This document shows, in pieces, positions 15,918-23,163 of a DNA stretch of 64,000 nt. This DNA comes from Saccharopolyspora elongata (GTDB lineage Bacteria > Actinomycetota > Actinomycetes > Mycobacteriales > Pseudonocardiaceae), in contig NZ_SMKW01000001.1 in assembly GCF_004348985.1 (NCBI RefSeq), positions 62,001-126,000 on the forward strand. The letters run 5' to 3'. Within the stretch, counting starts at the first letter, position 1, and every line of letters starts with the position of its first letter. Both the position numbers and the translations under genes were made by a program. Below the pieces are notes generated by a model. That model was not told where the DNA came from, ran no database searches, and was given only the letters and a program-made list of their open reading frames with translations.

Positions 15918-16679
15918 CTAGTTCATCTCGGTGTTGCTCGCTGTCCAGCGCCATCCGAGTTCGTGGAGTGCGTCGGCGCGGGAGAGGATCGCTGCGTTCC
16001 TCAAGTGGCCCTCGTCGGGCCGGTAGTCGGCAGGCTGAGCCGTGGTCGCTCCGGGCCACTTGCGGTAGTGCAGTCCGGGATCGGGCAGCATCATGCCGGG
16101 CGCGACGGCTTCGACTGCCAGCATCAGCGCTACGTCTTCGTCGGCGAACAGTGCCGGCCACCCGCCAAGAGCGCGGACCAACGCGGTATAGGTGCACATC
16201 GTCGTACCGACAACCTGAAGGTGACCGGCTGCCTGGCCTTCGTAGAGCACACCGGGTGGTAGCGGTCCCGGCTCCGGGTCGCATGGGCCAGGCAGTAGCG
16301 AGCCGTCCGGCATGAGATCGAGAGTCGGGGACACGCACCAGCCGAATTCCGGGGAACCCGTCAGTGCTTTGACGTCCTGGGCGAGTGCCCCCGCAGGAAG
16401 GATGTCGTCGGCGTCGAGCGTGCGCATGAGTTCGCCCTCGGCGCGATTCAGACCGATCGTGCGTGCCATCGAGGCCCGGCCGTGCTGACTGGCGCCGGGC
16501 GAGATGCGCGGGTCTTTGGGTAGGAGATCGTCAAGGAGGCCGGTTTGGCCGTCCTCCTGAACAATCCACTGCCAGTCCCACCCGTCCGGAAGTTCCTGCG
16601 AGGCAAGGGATTCATAGGTGTCGAACAGGTGTTGATGCTTGCCGCGTACCACAGCCGTCACGATCGAGATCTTGTGCAT
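15918..16679 (-). CDS. Family 2 glycosyltransferase (GT-A fold), 253 aa
   Basis: The N-terminus KISIVTAVVRGKHQHLFDTY is a classic GT2 first strand. It is followed by DWQWIVQEDG, the nucleotide-binding region, and LMRTLDADDILP with the DAD metal site near residue 90. Acceptor-side residues follow (GGWPALFADEDVALMLAVEA). No membrane helix, so the enzyme is soluble. It starts 3 bp after the GntR gene ends on the same strand, so the two form one operon. A glycosyltransferase in this place recurs in AICEs as I remember them; its acceptor is unknown. Confidence 0.85.
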   Translation of the reverse strand: MHKISIVTAVVRGKHQHLFDTYESLASQELPDGWDWQWIVQEDGQTGLLDDLLPKDPRISPGASQHGRASMARTIGLNRAEGELMRTLDADDILPAGALAQDVKALTGSPEFGWCVSPTLDLMPDGSLLPGPCDPEPGPLPPGVLYEGQAAGHLQVVGTTMCTYTALVRALGGWPALFADEDVALMLAVEAVAPGMMLPDPGLHYRKWPGATTAQPADYRPDEGHLRNAAILSRADALHELGWRWTASNTEMN

Positions 16680-16682
16680 GCG

Positions 16683-17495
16683 TCACCACCTGTCCAGGCG
16701 CTCGACGTAGCACACCTCGGTCCGATCGGCGGGGTAGACAGCTTCGGAGAGCTCGACTACTCGCCCCTCGATGTCGATGGACTTCGAGCGGCCGTGAAGC
16801 AGCGGAACGCCTTCGTCCATCCCCCATTGCTGGCGTTCAATGGTCGTCGGGGCGACAGCCCAAAGAGTCGTTTCGAAGCGGTCCAGTTCAATACCGACGG
16901 TGTACAGCTGGTGCTGGTGTCCGCCGGGCCAGGGCTCGTTCTTCTCGTCGAGAAGCGCAGGGTTCGACTCGATCAGAGCACGCGGGATGTAGCTGACAGA
17001 CCATGACGTGTAGGTGCCGCTGCGCTTGTCGACCATCGAGTACTCACGCCTGATCAGGGACGATCCGACGTCGATGCCGAACTCAAGCGCAAGTTCCTCG
17101 GCTGCCTCGATCTCGGTGTACTTGGCCGAGAACGTCACGCTGTCGACGCTTTCGCCTGTCGTCATCTCAAGAGCACCGTTCGCTGCCCGCACTTCTTCGG
17201 GCTCGCGAACAAGGTTCTTCATCGCTTGACCCATTTCGGCCGGCAACTTGATGCGCTTGGGCTGCTGCCGCACTTGAGATTGCCGCCCTCGGCCCCCGGC
17301 CGTGATGAGCCCTTCTTCGCGCAGGACGCCAAACGCCGCGTTCGCGGTCGCCCTTGCGACGTCCCATTCGTCCATGATGGCGCTGAGGCTCGGCAGGCTG
17401 TCGCCAGGCTTGAGCTCGCCCGCCTGGATGGCGGCTCGCAGGTGGTCGGCTATCCGGTCGCGCATGGGGACAAAACCGCTGGTCTGACTGGTCAT
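16683..17495 (-). CDS. korSA: GntR/HutC-type repressor, KorSA-like, 270 aa
   Basis: Residues ~8-75 are a GntR winged helix (MRDRIADHLRAAIQAGELKP... LPSLSAIMDEWDVARATANAAF). The C-terminal half is a UTRA/HutC-type ligand domain, ending CYVERLDRW. This is the domain order of pSAM2 KorSA, which keeps the element silent by repressing its replication-transfer switch. ATG 17495 has GGAGG upstream; an extra in-frame ATG at 17512 is possible. Inverted copies of a TTTCCAGTT-TCTAGAC motif lie between it and the divergent SCO3933-family gene, consistent with control of both. Confidence 0.88.
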   Translation of the reverse strand: MTSQTSGFVPMRDRIADHLRAAIQAGELKPGDSLPSLSAIMDEWDVARATANAAFGVLREEGLITAGGRGRQSQVRQQPKRIKLPAEMGQAMKNLVREPEEVRAANGALEMTTGESVDSVTFSAKYTEIEAAEELALEFGIDVGSSLIRREYSMVDKRSGTYTSWSVSYIPRALIESNPALLDEKNEPWPGGHQHQLYTVGIELDRFETTLWAVAPTTIERQQWGMDEGVPLLHGRSKSIDIEGRVVELSEAVYPADRTEVCYVERLDRW

Positions 17496-17512
17496 GGAGA
17501 CATCCTCCCACA

Positions 17513-17608
17513 TAGATTTCCAGTTTTCTAGACATCTAGCTTGACTCAGCCAGGTGACCGTGCATATGATCAGCAACGTAAGCAGATTGCTAGACAACTG
17601 GAAATCTA
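17513..17608. promoter_or_regulatory. Divergent control region with inverted KorSA-type operators
   Basis: TAGATTTCCAGTTTTCTAGAC (17513-17533, split here as TAGATTTCCAG + TTTTCTAGAC) has an inverted near-copy at 17589-17608 that reads TAGATTTCCAGTTGTCTAGC on the other strand. Between them a rightward promoter TTGACT (17541-17546) - 18 bp - TATGAT (17565-17570) drives the SCO3933-family gene. Operators on both sides of one promoter fit repression by the GntR protein. Confidence 0.75.
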
Positions 17609-17621
17609 GACGGAGACGAAC

Positions 17622-17984
17622 ATGGCGCTGATGAACATCCCGGTGAACATGCAGGGTTACAAGCTGATGATCACGGAGGCCCCGGCGATGAAGATGAAGG
17701 AGAACGAGAAGACGGGCGAGATGGAGCCCGTGACGGATCGCAAGACCGGGGCGCAGCAGTTCGTGGTGTCGTTGTTCGCGAAGAAGCGGCCGCAGCCGGG
17801 GGAGTTCGCGGGGAAGGGCGAGGAGATCAAGGTGACCCTGACCGTCGACCCCGGCGAGGGCTTCGAGGAGGGCACCTACGTTCAGCTGGTGGATGCGACG
17901 ACGAGCCCGTGGCAGAACGAGAAGAACGGCCGGTACTCGTCGGGGATCTCGTTCAAGGCCGACGGCCTGACCCCCCTCGGCTGA
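17622..17984 (+). CDS. SCO3933-family AICE regulatory protein, 120 aa
   Basis: MALMNIPVNMQGYKLMITEA starts the conserved family sequence. It is followed by a Lys/Glu-rich linker and TGAQQFVVSLFAKKRPQPGE, then a beta-rich end (GTYVQLVDATTSPWQNEKNG). The protein is small, soluble and found in this position in AICEs next to the KorSA gene. It is probably an early transfer or replication regulator. ATG 17622 lies in the expected place after a strong promoter flanked by the putative operators. The biochemical role is not established. Confidence 0.8.
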   Translation: MALMNIPVNMQGYKLMITEAPAMKMKENEKTGEMEPVTDRKTGAQQFVVSLFAKKRPQPGEFAGKGEEIKVTLTVDPGEGFEEGTYVQLVDATTSPWQNEKNGRYSSGISFKADGLTPLG

Positions 17985-17985
17985 C

Positions 17986-18141
17986 ATGCTGCAACAGCAC
18001 ATGCCGTGGTGGCCTGATCCACTGCCCGATGATTGCCCTGATCACTGGGGGCCGGACTGCGAGATCTGCGAGGGCGACGGCTGGGTGTTCAGTTCCGCCG
18101 TCGAGTTCGCCCCCAATCCATACGAAAGCGATTCTGACTAA
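17986..18141 (+). CDS. Cys-containing mini-protein, 51 aa
   Basis: MLQQHMPWWPDPLPDDCPDH is followed by CEICEGDGW and a polar end. It starts one base after the SCO3933-family stop. The three Cys (PDDC, CEIC) could form part of a zinc knuckle. It is too short for the usual ORF cutoff, but spacing and composition look genuine. Such CxxC mini-proteins are common in AICE early operons; function unknown. Confidence 0.5.
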   Translation: MLQQHMPWWPDPLPDDCPDHWGPDCEICEGDGWVFSSAVEFAPNPYESDSD

Positions 18142-18239
18142 ATTCGCTTGAGCCATTCGGCTAGTTGTTCTTTGAGAATTACATAGTGGGCCGAGCTATG
18201 CCTTCTTTCGGCGCGAATTCGCGTCGGGGAGGCCATATT

Positions 18240-18282
18240 GACCCCCGGCTTGTGCCGCACATTGATGCGCCGGGGGTCTTTA
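18240..18282 (+). terminator. Intrinsic terminator after the early operon
   Basis: GACCCCCGGC (18240-18249) pairs with GCCGGGGGTC (18269-18278) and is followed by TTTAT. It ends the SCO3933-family transcript before the next small-ORF group. Confidence 0.75.
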
Positions 18283-18312
18283 TGACCTTCAGGATGAAAA
18301 GGGAAGGTGGCG

Positions 18313-18549
18313 ATGGTGATCGAACGCGAGGCGAATCCTGGCGAGTTGTGTACGTGCGGCCGCGATGCGGTGACGGTGTACAGCTTCTCCGGTCGCGGCG
18401 AGATGGGCTGGTGTGGTTTGAGTTCGGCGTTGCCGCCGGTTGTGCCGTGCCGGTTCTGCGGTTCGGACGAGGCTCACCGGACCGCGTGGGGTGATCTGGA
18501 GAAGTGTCCTCGGTACCAGCTGGTTCCGGCTGGGGAAATGGAGAAGTGA
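18313..18549 (+). CDS. Small zinc-ribbon-like protein, 78 aa
   Basis: Two Cys pairs are visible: CTCGRDAVTVYSFSGRG near residue 13 and CRFCGSDEAHRT near residue 44, a likely zinc ribbon. ATG 18313 has GGAAGG upstream; a GTG at 18307 is possible. Its stop overlaps the next ATG (TGATG), so the next ORF is coupled. No homologue recognised; probably a DNA- or protein-binding accessory factor of the element. Confidence 0.6.
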   Translation: MVIEREANPGELCTCGRDAVTVYSFSGRGEMGWCGLSSALPPVVPCRFCGSDEAHRTAWGDLEKCPRYQLVPAGEMEK

Positions 18550-18662
18550 TGTCGCTGAAGTACTGCCCGGCCTGTGATTGCGACAAATGGCTTTACTCGC
18601 ACTCGCGGGACGCGCACTGCAGGAAGTTCGCGAAGAAGTTCGTGGTCAGGCTCGGGAGCTGA
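18549..18662 (+). CDS. Cys/His-rich mini-protein, 37 aa
   Basis: MSLKYCPACDCDKWLYSHSR then DAHCRKFAKKFVVRLGS. CPAC plus a downstream H-x-x-x-H/C group resembles a single zinc finger. It starts inside the preceding stop and its own stop overlaps the next ATG, so it sits in a chain of overlapping mini-ORFs. Real translation is likely but unproven. Confidence 0.45.
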   Translation: MSLKYCPACDCDKWLYSHSRDAHCRKFAKKFVVRLGS

Positions 18663-18739
18663 TGATGTTCGGATCTTGCGGTTGTGGTTTTCACGGTTCG
18701 GGATGCATCGCAGTGATGGGGGAAGGTGGGATTAAGTGA
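18662..18739 (+). CDS. Possible 25-aa Cys/Gly-rich mini-ORF
   Basis: ATGATG at 18662 opens MMFGSCGCGFHGSGCIAVMG and stops at 18739, overlapping the GTG of the next ORF by four bases (GTGA). Only its position between two overlapping genes supports it; it may simply be a coupling device. Confidence 0.3.
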   Translation: MMFGSCGCGFHGSGCIAVMGEGGIK

Positions 18740-18927
18740 GGATCAACGCGAACACGGGTGCTGCGGAGTTCGGCGGCCGGTCCAGCAAGCGCCGGAAGCG
18801 GTGGTCGCAGCCCGGTTCGGCCAGGCCCCAGGGCGAGACGCCGGGCGTGGTCAACCTGAACTTCGGCCAGGTGGAGACGCGCGTGGTGATCCAGGGCGAC
18901 ATCCACGGGGACCTGAACTTCTCGTAG
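18736..18927 (+). CDS. Small basic protein with GDIHGDLNF motif, 63 aa
   Basis: GTG 18736 overlaps the previous stop. The N-terminal half is very basic (GGRSSKRRKRWSQPGSARP), and the C-terminal half is NFGQVETRVVIQGDIHGDLN. The last segment resembles the short V-x-I-x-G-D-I-H-G-D-L/V repeat appended to many actinobacterial ATPase and protease-associated proteins, which may be a peptide-interaction motif. No complete domain. Confidence 0.5.
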   Translation: MRINANTGAAEFGGRSSKRRKRWSQPGSARPQGETPGVVNLNFGQVETRVVIQGDIHGDLNFS

Positions 18928-18973
18928 CCCGAAAGCGGGCACGAAACGACTACCGAGAAAGGGGAATTGGTTC

Positions 18974-19228
18974 GTGAATGCGAATTTGCCGGTCGGGATG
19001 CAGCGGAACACGCCTGCGGTGGCCCGGTTGAAGAAGCTCGGGGAGACGCTCGACCAGTTGTACAAGGAATTGATCCGGGTCGAGTTCTTGGAAGATGACA
19101 TCATGCAGAAGAAGGATTTCGAGGAGGCCGTGGATTTGGCTGAGGCGGCTTGTTCTGCGGTGTTCGGGGTTCGGGATGCGGTCGCCAAGAGGGGCGGCCC
19201 GAATGTGGCGAAGGGATACCAGAAGTAA
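18974..19228 (+). CDS. Hypothetical helical AICE protein, 84 aa
   Basis: An all-helical acidic protein (VARLKKLGETLDQLYKELIR... EAVDLAEAACSAVFGVRDAV), with GTG 18974 preceded by GAAAGGGG. Its TAA overlaps the next ATG (TAATG), so the pair is coupled. It is probably a small partner of the transfer apparatus, judging by its position before traSA; no family recognised. Confidence 0.55.
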   Translation: MNANLPVGMQRNTPAVARLKKLGETLDQLYKELIRVEFLEDDIMQKKDFEEAVDLAEAACSAVFGVRDAVAKRGGPNVAKGYQK

Positions 19229-19407
19229 TGGCCAAGGGCGATGAGGTACACGCGACGGTCCGGCGCATCGACGCGACGATGCTGACGCTGGTGAAGATCA
19301 TGAAGAAGTTCGGTGTCCCGAAGGGGATGGGGACCTCGCTGAACAAGATGCGGGGTTCGGTGGGCGACTTGGTCGCGAAGTTGGAGATGACCCAGCGCCG
19401 GAACTGA
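19228..19407 (+). CDS. Hypothetical basic AICE protein, 59 aa
   Basis: MAKGDEVHATVRRIDATMLT then a Lys/Met-rich helix to QRRN. Coupled to the preceding ORF through TAATG and ended by a strong terminator 20 bp later, so these two close the small-ORF operon. Function unknown. Confidence 0.55.
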   Translation: MAKGDEVHATVRRIDATMLTLVKIMKKFGVPKGMGTSLNKMRGSVGDLVAKLEMTQRRN

Positions 19408-19426
19408 TACCGGCTCGACTCGGCAC

Positions 19427-19466
19427 GGGGGCGTTGATCTCTGCGGAGAATCAGCGCCCCCTTTTC
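19427..19466 (+). terminator. Strong intrinsic terminator before traSA
   Basis: GGGGGCGTTGAT pairs with ATCAGCGCCCCC around a CTCTGCGGAGA loop and is followed by CTTTTCTTCT. It separates the small-ORF group from the transfer gene. Confidence 0.85.
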
Positions 19467-19493
19467 TTCTGCTCGTAGAAAGGTAAGGCGGCA

Positions 19494-20990
19494 ATGCGGG
19501 ACACGCGAGTGGACACGGAAAGGACCCCGGTTCGGGCGGCGGCACGGTTCGTCGCGCGGCATCCGCGTTCGGTGGGCTCGGCGGTGGTGCTGGACGTCGC
19601 GGTGCTGTGGGTGGGGTATCAGACCGTGCTCATGGCGGCCGGGATTGCCGTGGTGGCCGGCGCTTCCTGGCGGCTGCTGGACCGGCCGACCTTCGATCGG
19701 TTCGCCGGTCGGCTGCTGCGGGCGTGGTGGAGACGGTGGTGGTCCTACCGGCGGCAGTGGCTTCGGATCATGACCGCCTGCAACCTGACCACCATCGATC
19801 ACAAGGGAAACACCCTGACACCGCGTGTGACCTGGGTGAAGAGCACGTTCGCCTGGGACACGGTGACCGTTCGGATGGCCAAGGGCCAGGAACCGGAGGA
19901 CTTCGAGAAAGTGATCAATCGGCTAGCGAATTCGTTCAAGACTCGGGCGGCCAACGTGCGGCAGCTCAAGCCCGGAAAGGTCGCGCTGGACTTCCAGCGG
20001 CGGGAACCGTTCGATGACATGTTCGTGCCCCTGCCGCCGCTGGCGGAGTCGGTCGAGGCGGTGAATCTGCGGCGGCTGGTGATCGGCCGGGACGAATACG
20101 GCAGGGATTTCACCGTTGACCTGCTGGGCCGGGACCTGCACATCCTTCTGGGTGGAGCGACCGGGGCGGGGAAGGGCTCGTTCATGTGGGCGCTTCTGCG
20201 CGCTCTGGCCCCGTTGATCCGGGACGGCTTGGTGCGGCTGTGGGTGATCGACCCCAAGGGCGGCATGGAGTTCGGCATCGGCGAGGAGATGTTCCACGAG
20301 TTCGCCGAAAGCGACAAGGCGGGGCAGAAGCTGATCAGGAAGTACACCAGCGTTCTCGACGCCCGGAAGCTGGAGCTCGGGCGCCAGGGCGTGCGGACGT
20401 TCACGCCGTCGCTAGAAACGCCGCTGGAGTTGCTGATCTGCGATGAACTCGCCGCGATGACCGCCTACGCGGACAAGGCGATCCGGGCTCCCTTCGAGCT
20501 GGATCTGAGCAAGGCGCTCACCCAGTACCGGGCGGTGGGTGGCCGGACCGTTGGCGCGTCGCAGGAGCCGACCAAGGACGTCATCCCGATGCGGGGGTTG
20601 TTCCCGACGAAGATCGCGTTGCGGCTGGATTCCGCGTCGTATGTGGACATGTGCCTCGGTGAGGGCATGCGCGATATGGGCGCGTTCGCCGACAAGATCC
20701 CCGAGTACCTCGCGGGCGTCGCCTACGTGAAGAAAGACGGCCGCCGGGAACCCCTGCGAGTCCGTGCCGCCTACACCACCGACGACGACATCACCGAGCT
20801 CGTGCGGTTCTGCACCGACCGGGGCGCAACAGTCACCCCGATCCGCCGCGAAGCCGACGACGAACACGTCGGGCAGACCGAAGAGGACATCTACAGCACC
20901 GACTTCGAAAAGCTCGAAGTCGACGACGAGACCGACGAGGTCGACGAGACCGACTACTACGAAGGCGACGAGGACGAAGAGATCGCCTGA
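19494..20990 (+). CDS. traSA: TraSA-type FtsK/SpoIIIE conjugal DNA translocase, 498 aa
   Basis: Two N-terminal membrane helices (residues ~30-62) precede an FtsK-like motor: Walker A GATGAGKGS at 221-229, a RecA-type core with LWVIDPKGGMEFGIG, and Walker B LLICDELAAM with Asp317. The C-terminus is highly acidic (DDETDEVDETDYYEGDEDEE). In pSAM2-type elements this single hexameric pump moves double-stranded DNA from donor to recipient hypha, with no relaxase. Length matches the family. The following genes form the spread module. Confidence 0.92.
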   Translation: MRDTRVDTERTPVRAAARFVARHPRSVGSAVVLDVAVLWVGYQTVLMAAGIAVVAGASWRLLDRPTFDRFAGRLLRAWWRRWWSYRRQWLRIMTACNLTTIDHKGNTLTPRVTWVKSTFAWDTVTVRMAKGQEPEDFEKVINRLANSFKTRAANVRQLKPGKVALDFQRREPFDDMFVPLPPLAESVEAVNLRRLVIGRDEYGRDFTVDLLGRDLHILLGGATGAGKGSFMWALLRALAPLIRDGLVRLWVIDPKGGMEFGIGEEMFHEFAESDKAGQKLIRKYTSVLDARKLELGRQGVRTFTPSLETPLELLICDELAAMTAYADKAIRAPFELDLSKALTQYRAVGGRTVGASQEPTKDVIPMRGLFPTKIALRLDSASYVDMCLGEGMRDMGAFADKIPEYLAGVAYVKKDGRREPLRVRAAYTTDDDITELVRFCTDRGATVTPIRREADDEHVGQTEEDIYSTDFEKLEVDDETDEVDETDYYEGDEDEEIA

Positions 20991-21070
20991 CCAATCCCCC
21001 TGTTCATGCGGCCCGCCCGGCACCGGCGAAGTGACCCGGGCGGGCCTACCCCTGCAGAGAGGCAGGACCC

Positions 21071-21643
21071 ATGTTGGCAAATTTCGCGTTGGGTGTCACC
21101 AGCGCTACCACCGTGGCCGCCGGAACGTGTGCCTACCGGCTGTTCCGGCAGACCCGCACCGACCCGCTGACCGGGCTGGGCAACCGGGCCGCGCTGGTGG
21201 CCGCGTTCAACCGCGCTCGCCGGTTCAGCCGGGGCCAGCTCGCTGTAGCGCTGGGCGACATGAACGGCTTCAAAGCGTTCAACGACACCCACGGCCACCG
21301 CTTCGGAGACCGGGTGCTGATCGAGGTCGGCGCGGTGCTGAAGCACATGGCGTTCCGCGGTGAGGTCCCGGTCCGGCTGCACGGCGACGAGTTCGCGGTC
21401 CTCATCCCGTGGGTGGTCAGCGCCGACGACGCCGAACGCCGCACCCGGGAATTCCAGGCGGCCGTGTCCACCATCGACGAGATCGACGGACAGCCGGTGG
21501 AGGTGTCCATGGCGCTCGGAGTGATGACCGCCCCAGCCGACACCGCCCAGCTCTCCGCGCTCCTGGGCTCGGCGGATGACCGCATGTACGGCGACAAGCA
21601 CACCACCAAACACCACACCGACCGCGTCGGCGTGGTGGCCTGA
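21071..21643 (+). CDS. GGDEF-domain protein with HGDEF signature, 190 aa
   Basis: One N-terminal hydrophobic stretch (about residues 5-22) leads into a complete GGDEF domain: RTDPLTGLGNRAALV, the metal/substrate segment GDMNGFKAFNDTHGHRFGD (Asp63), and the signature HGDEF at 104-108 where the first Gly is replaced by His. No EAL or sensor domain. It could be a diguanylate cyclase using c-di-GMP, or a degenerate receptor. A possible inhibitory RxxD site five residues upstream is not evident. It lies 81 bp behind traSA and 22 bp before the next ORF, so it belongs to the transfer operon. Confidence 0.85.
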   Translation: MLANFALGVTSATTVAAGTCAYRLFRQTRTDPLTGLGNRAALVAAFNRARRFSRGQLAVALGDMNGFKAFNDTHGHRFGDRVLIEVGAVLKHMAFRGEVPVRLHGDEFAVLIPWVVSADDAERRTREFQAAVSTIDEIDGQPVEVSMALGVMTAPADTAQLSALLGSADDRMYGDKHTTKHHTDRVGVVA

Positions 21644-21664
21644 CCATCCAGAGAGGACAGGGCA

Positions 21665-21916
21665 ATGGGACTGGGCAAGGACTACTTCTACGACTGCTTG
21701 GGACCCGAGTTGTTCGAGATCAACCCCCGGCGACGCGGGGTGGAGATCACGATCACCGAGATTTCCCAGGGCGGTCAGAAGCGCTCGGTGATGCTCACCA
21801 GCACGGCTTTCCGGCGACTGATCGCCGAGGGATACGACATCTTGCAGGAAGTCGACGCGCTGCGAGACGAAGCGATGAAGCTGCGGGGATCCGCGCTCAA
21901 GAAGGGGAATCAGTGA
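21665..21916 (+). CDS. Hypothetical AICE protein, 83 aa
   Basis: Beta-rich N-terminus (LFEINPRRRGVEITITEISQ) then LTSTAFRRLIAEGYDILQEV and a charged helix. The layout, strands followed by a helix, resembles the PC4/ssDNA-binding-type small proteins of actinomycete elements, but I cannot confirm it. Its TGA overlaps the next ATG. Unknown function. Confidence 0.55.
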   Translation: MGLGKDYFYDCLGPELFEINPRRRGVEITITEISQGGQKRSVMLTSTAFRRLIAEGYDILQEVDALRDEAMKLRGSALKKGNQ

Positions 21917-22104
21917 TGCAGAACATTCATGTGGAGCTCACGGGCAAGGGCGTGGTGACGCTCCTTTTCACCGTGGCACTCGTGCTCGGGGTCTTGGCGC
22001 TGGTGTGGCTGCTGGCCTCTCCGGCGTGGGCGATCGGGATCGGTGCCGGCCTCGTGCTGCTCGTGCGGGGCGTGTTCTGGCTGTTCAAGCCCCACAGCGA
22101 GTAG
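21916..22104 (+). CDS. Small two-helix membrane protein (spread-associated), 62 aa
   Basis: Residues ~12-33 and ~36-55 are hydrophobic (VVTLLFTVALVLGVLALVWL; AIGIGAGLVLLVRGVFWLF). ATG 21916 overlaps the previous stop. Position directly before the SpdB-like gene fits the small Spd proteins that help plasmid or AICE spread through septal cross-walls. Confidence 0.6.
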   Translation: MQNIHVELTGKGVVTLLFTVALVLGVLALVWLLASPAWAIGIGAGLVLLVRGVFWLFKPHSE

Positions 22105-22116
22105 AAGAGGTGAACG

Positions 22117-23043
22117 ATGGGCCTGCTGCGTCGCAAGCACAAGCAGGACGCCCCGGGTAAGACGGGGAAGACACGGCGGGTCCGCAAGCTCGGGCACCGG
22201 ATCTCCGAAGCGCGGGAACTACGGGGCCTGGTGCGAGACCCCGACCTACGGGCCGTCGAGATGGAGCGCCAGACCCGGCGCACGCTGATCGGTCTGTGGT
22301 TCTTCCTCTCGCTGGGTCTGGTGTTCACCACCGCCGGTGTCCAAAAGTTCCTGGCCGGTGATGCACCCCGGACGGATCCGCTGTGGTGGGCCGCCTGGAC
22401 GGTGGAACCGATGTTCGCGGGCCTGTTGATCACGGTCCTGAACTTCGAGGCCATCGTGTTGTCCTACGGCCGCGAGCCGGAGCACGAATGGTGGTACCGG
22501 CTGAAGAAAGTGCTGCTGGCGTCGACCCTGGCCATGAACGTCATCCCGCAGATCACGCCGCTACTGCGGTTGCAGTGGGAGAAGTTCAACCTGGGCTCGG
22601 CGGCGGTGCACGTGATCATCCCCGTCATCGTCTACGGCATCGCCGAGATCATCCCCGTCATCCAGGCCAAACGACGCGAGATCATGCTCCTGATCTACGA
22701 CACCGCCGACCAGGCCCCGGCCGACGACGACGGCCCGGAACCCGAGCCGGAAAGGCCGGCCGAACCAGCCCCGGCACCGACTCCGGTAGCGGTCCCCGAG
22801 CCAGCTCCCGAACCGGCTCCGAGTCCAGCTCCGAGTCCGGCTTCGGTGATGCCTGCGATCCGGCGAGCTCCACGGCTCCCGGCACCGATCGTCCACACGC
22901 TCCAGGACGCCCGTTCCCGGGCCCTGGCGGAAGGGCGGGAGTTCACCGCCGCCGACGTGCAGCGGGTCGCGAAACTGCCCGCTGAGATCGCCGAACAGGT
23001 CGCGGCCGATTTCGCCACCCACAACGGACACGCCTTCGCCTGA
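22117..23043 (+). CDS. spdB: SpdB-like (DUF2637-related) intramycelial spread protein, 308 aa
   Basis: A basic N-terminus (residues 1-55) precedes four hydrophobic segments between ~58 and ~205 (TLIGLWFFLSLGLVFTTAG; MFAGLLITVLNFEAIVLS; further helices to VHVIIPVIVYGIAEIIPVI). A Pro/Ala/Glu-rich spacer (about 230-265) and a soluble C-terminal domain (FTAADVQRVAKLPAEIAEQV) follow. This matches SpdB/septal DNA-transfer proteins that act with TraSA. The Pro-rich stretch is low complexity and may vary in length. Confidence 0.8.
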   Translation: MGLLRRKHKQDAPGKTGKTRRVRKLGHRISEARELRGLVRDPDLRAVEMERQTRRTLIGLWFFLSLGLVFTTAGVQKFLAGDAPRTDPLWWAAWTVEPMFAGLLITVLNFEAIVLSYGREPEHEWWYRLKKVLLASTLAMNVIPQITPLLRLQWEKFNLGSAAVHVIIPVIVYGIAEIIPVIQAKRREIMLLIYDTADQAPADDDGPEPEPERPAEPAPAPTPVAVPEPAPEPAPSPAPSPASVMPAIRRAPRLPAPIVHTLQDARSRALAEGREFTAADVQRVAKLPAEIAEQVAADFATHNGHAFA

Positions 23044-23088
23044 AAACCGTTGCGGGACAACTGAATACCGATACAGCACAACCACGCT

Positions 23089-23138
23089 CGGCGGGCATGA
23101 CCACGCGGGGCGATAGGGCCTGGTGGTCATGCCCGCCG
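23089..23138. repeat. 16-bp inverted repeat between spdB and repSA
   Basis: CGGCGGGCATGACCAC (23089-23104) and its complement (23123-23138) enclose an 18-base loop. It may terminate the transfer operon, but its place directly before a rolling-circle initiator also makes it a candidate double-strand origin. Confidence 0.7.
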
Positions 23139-23163
23139 GGCTCCATCCCCCGGAGGTCACCAC

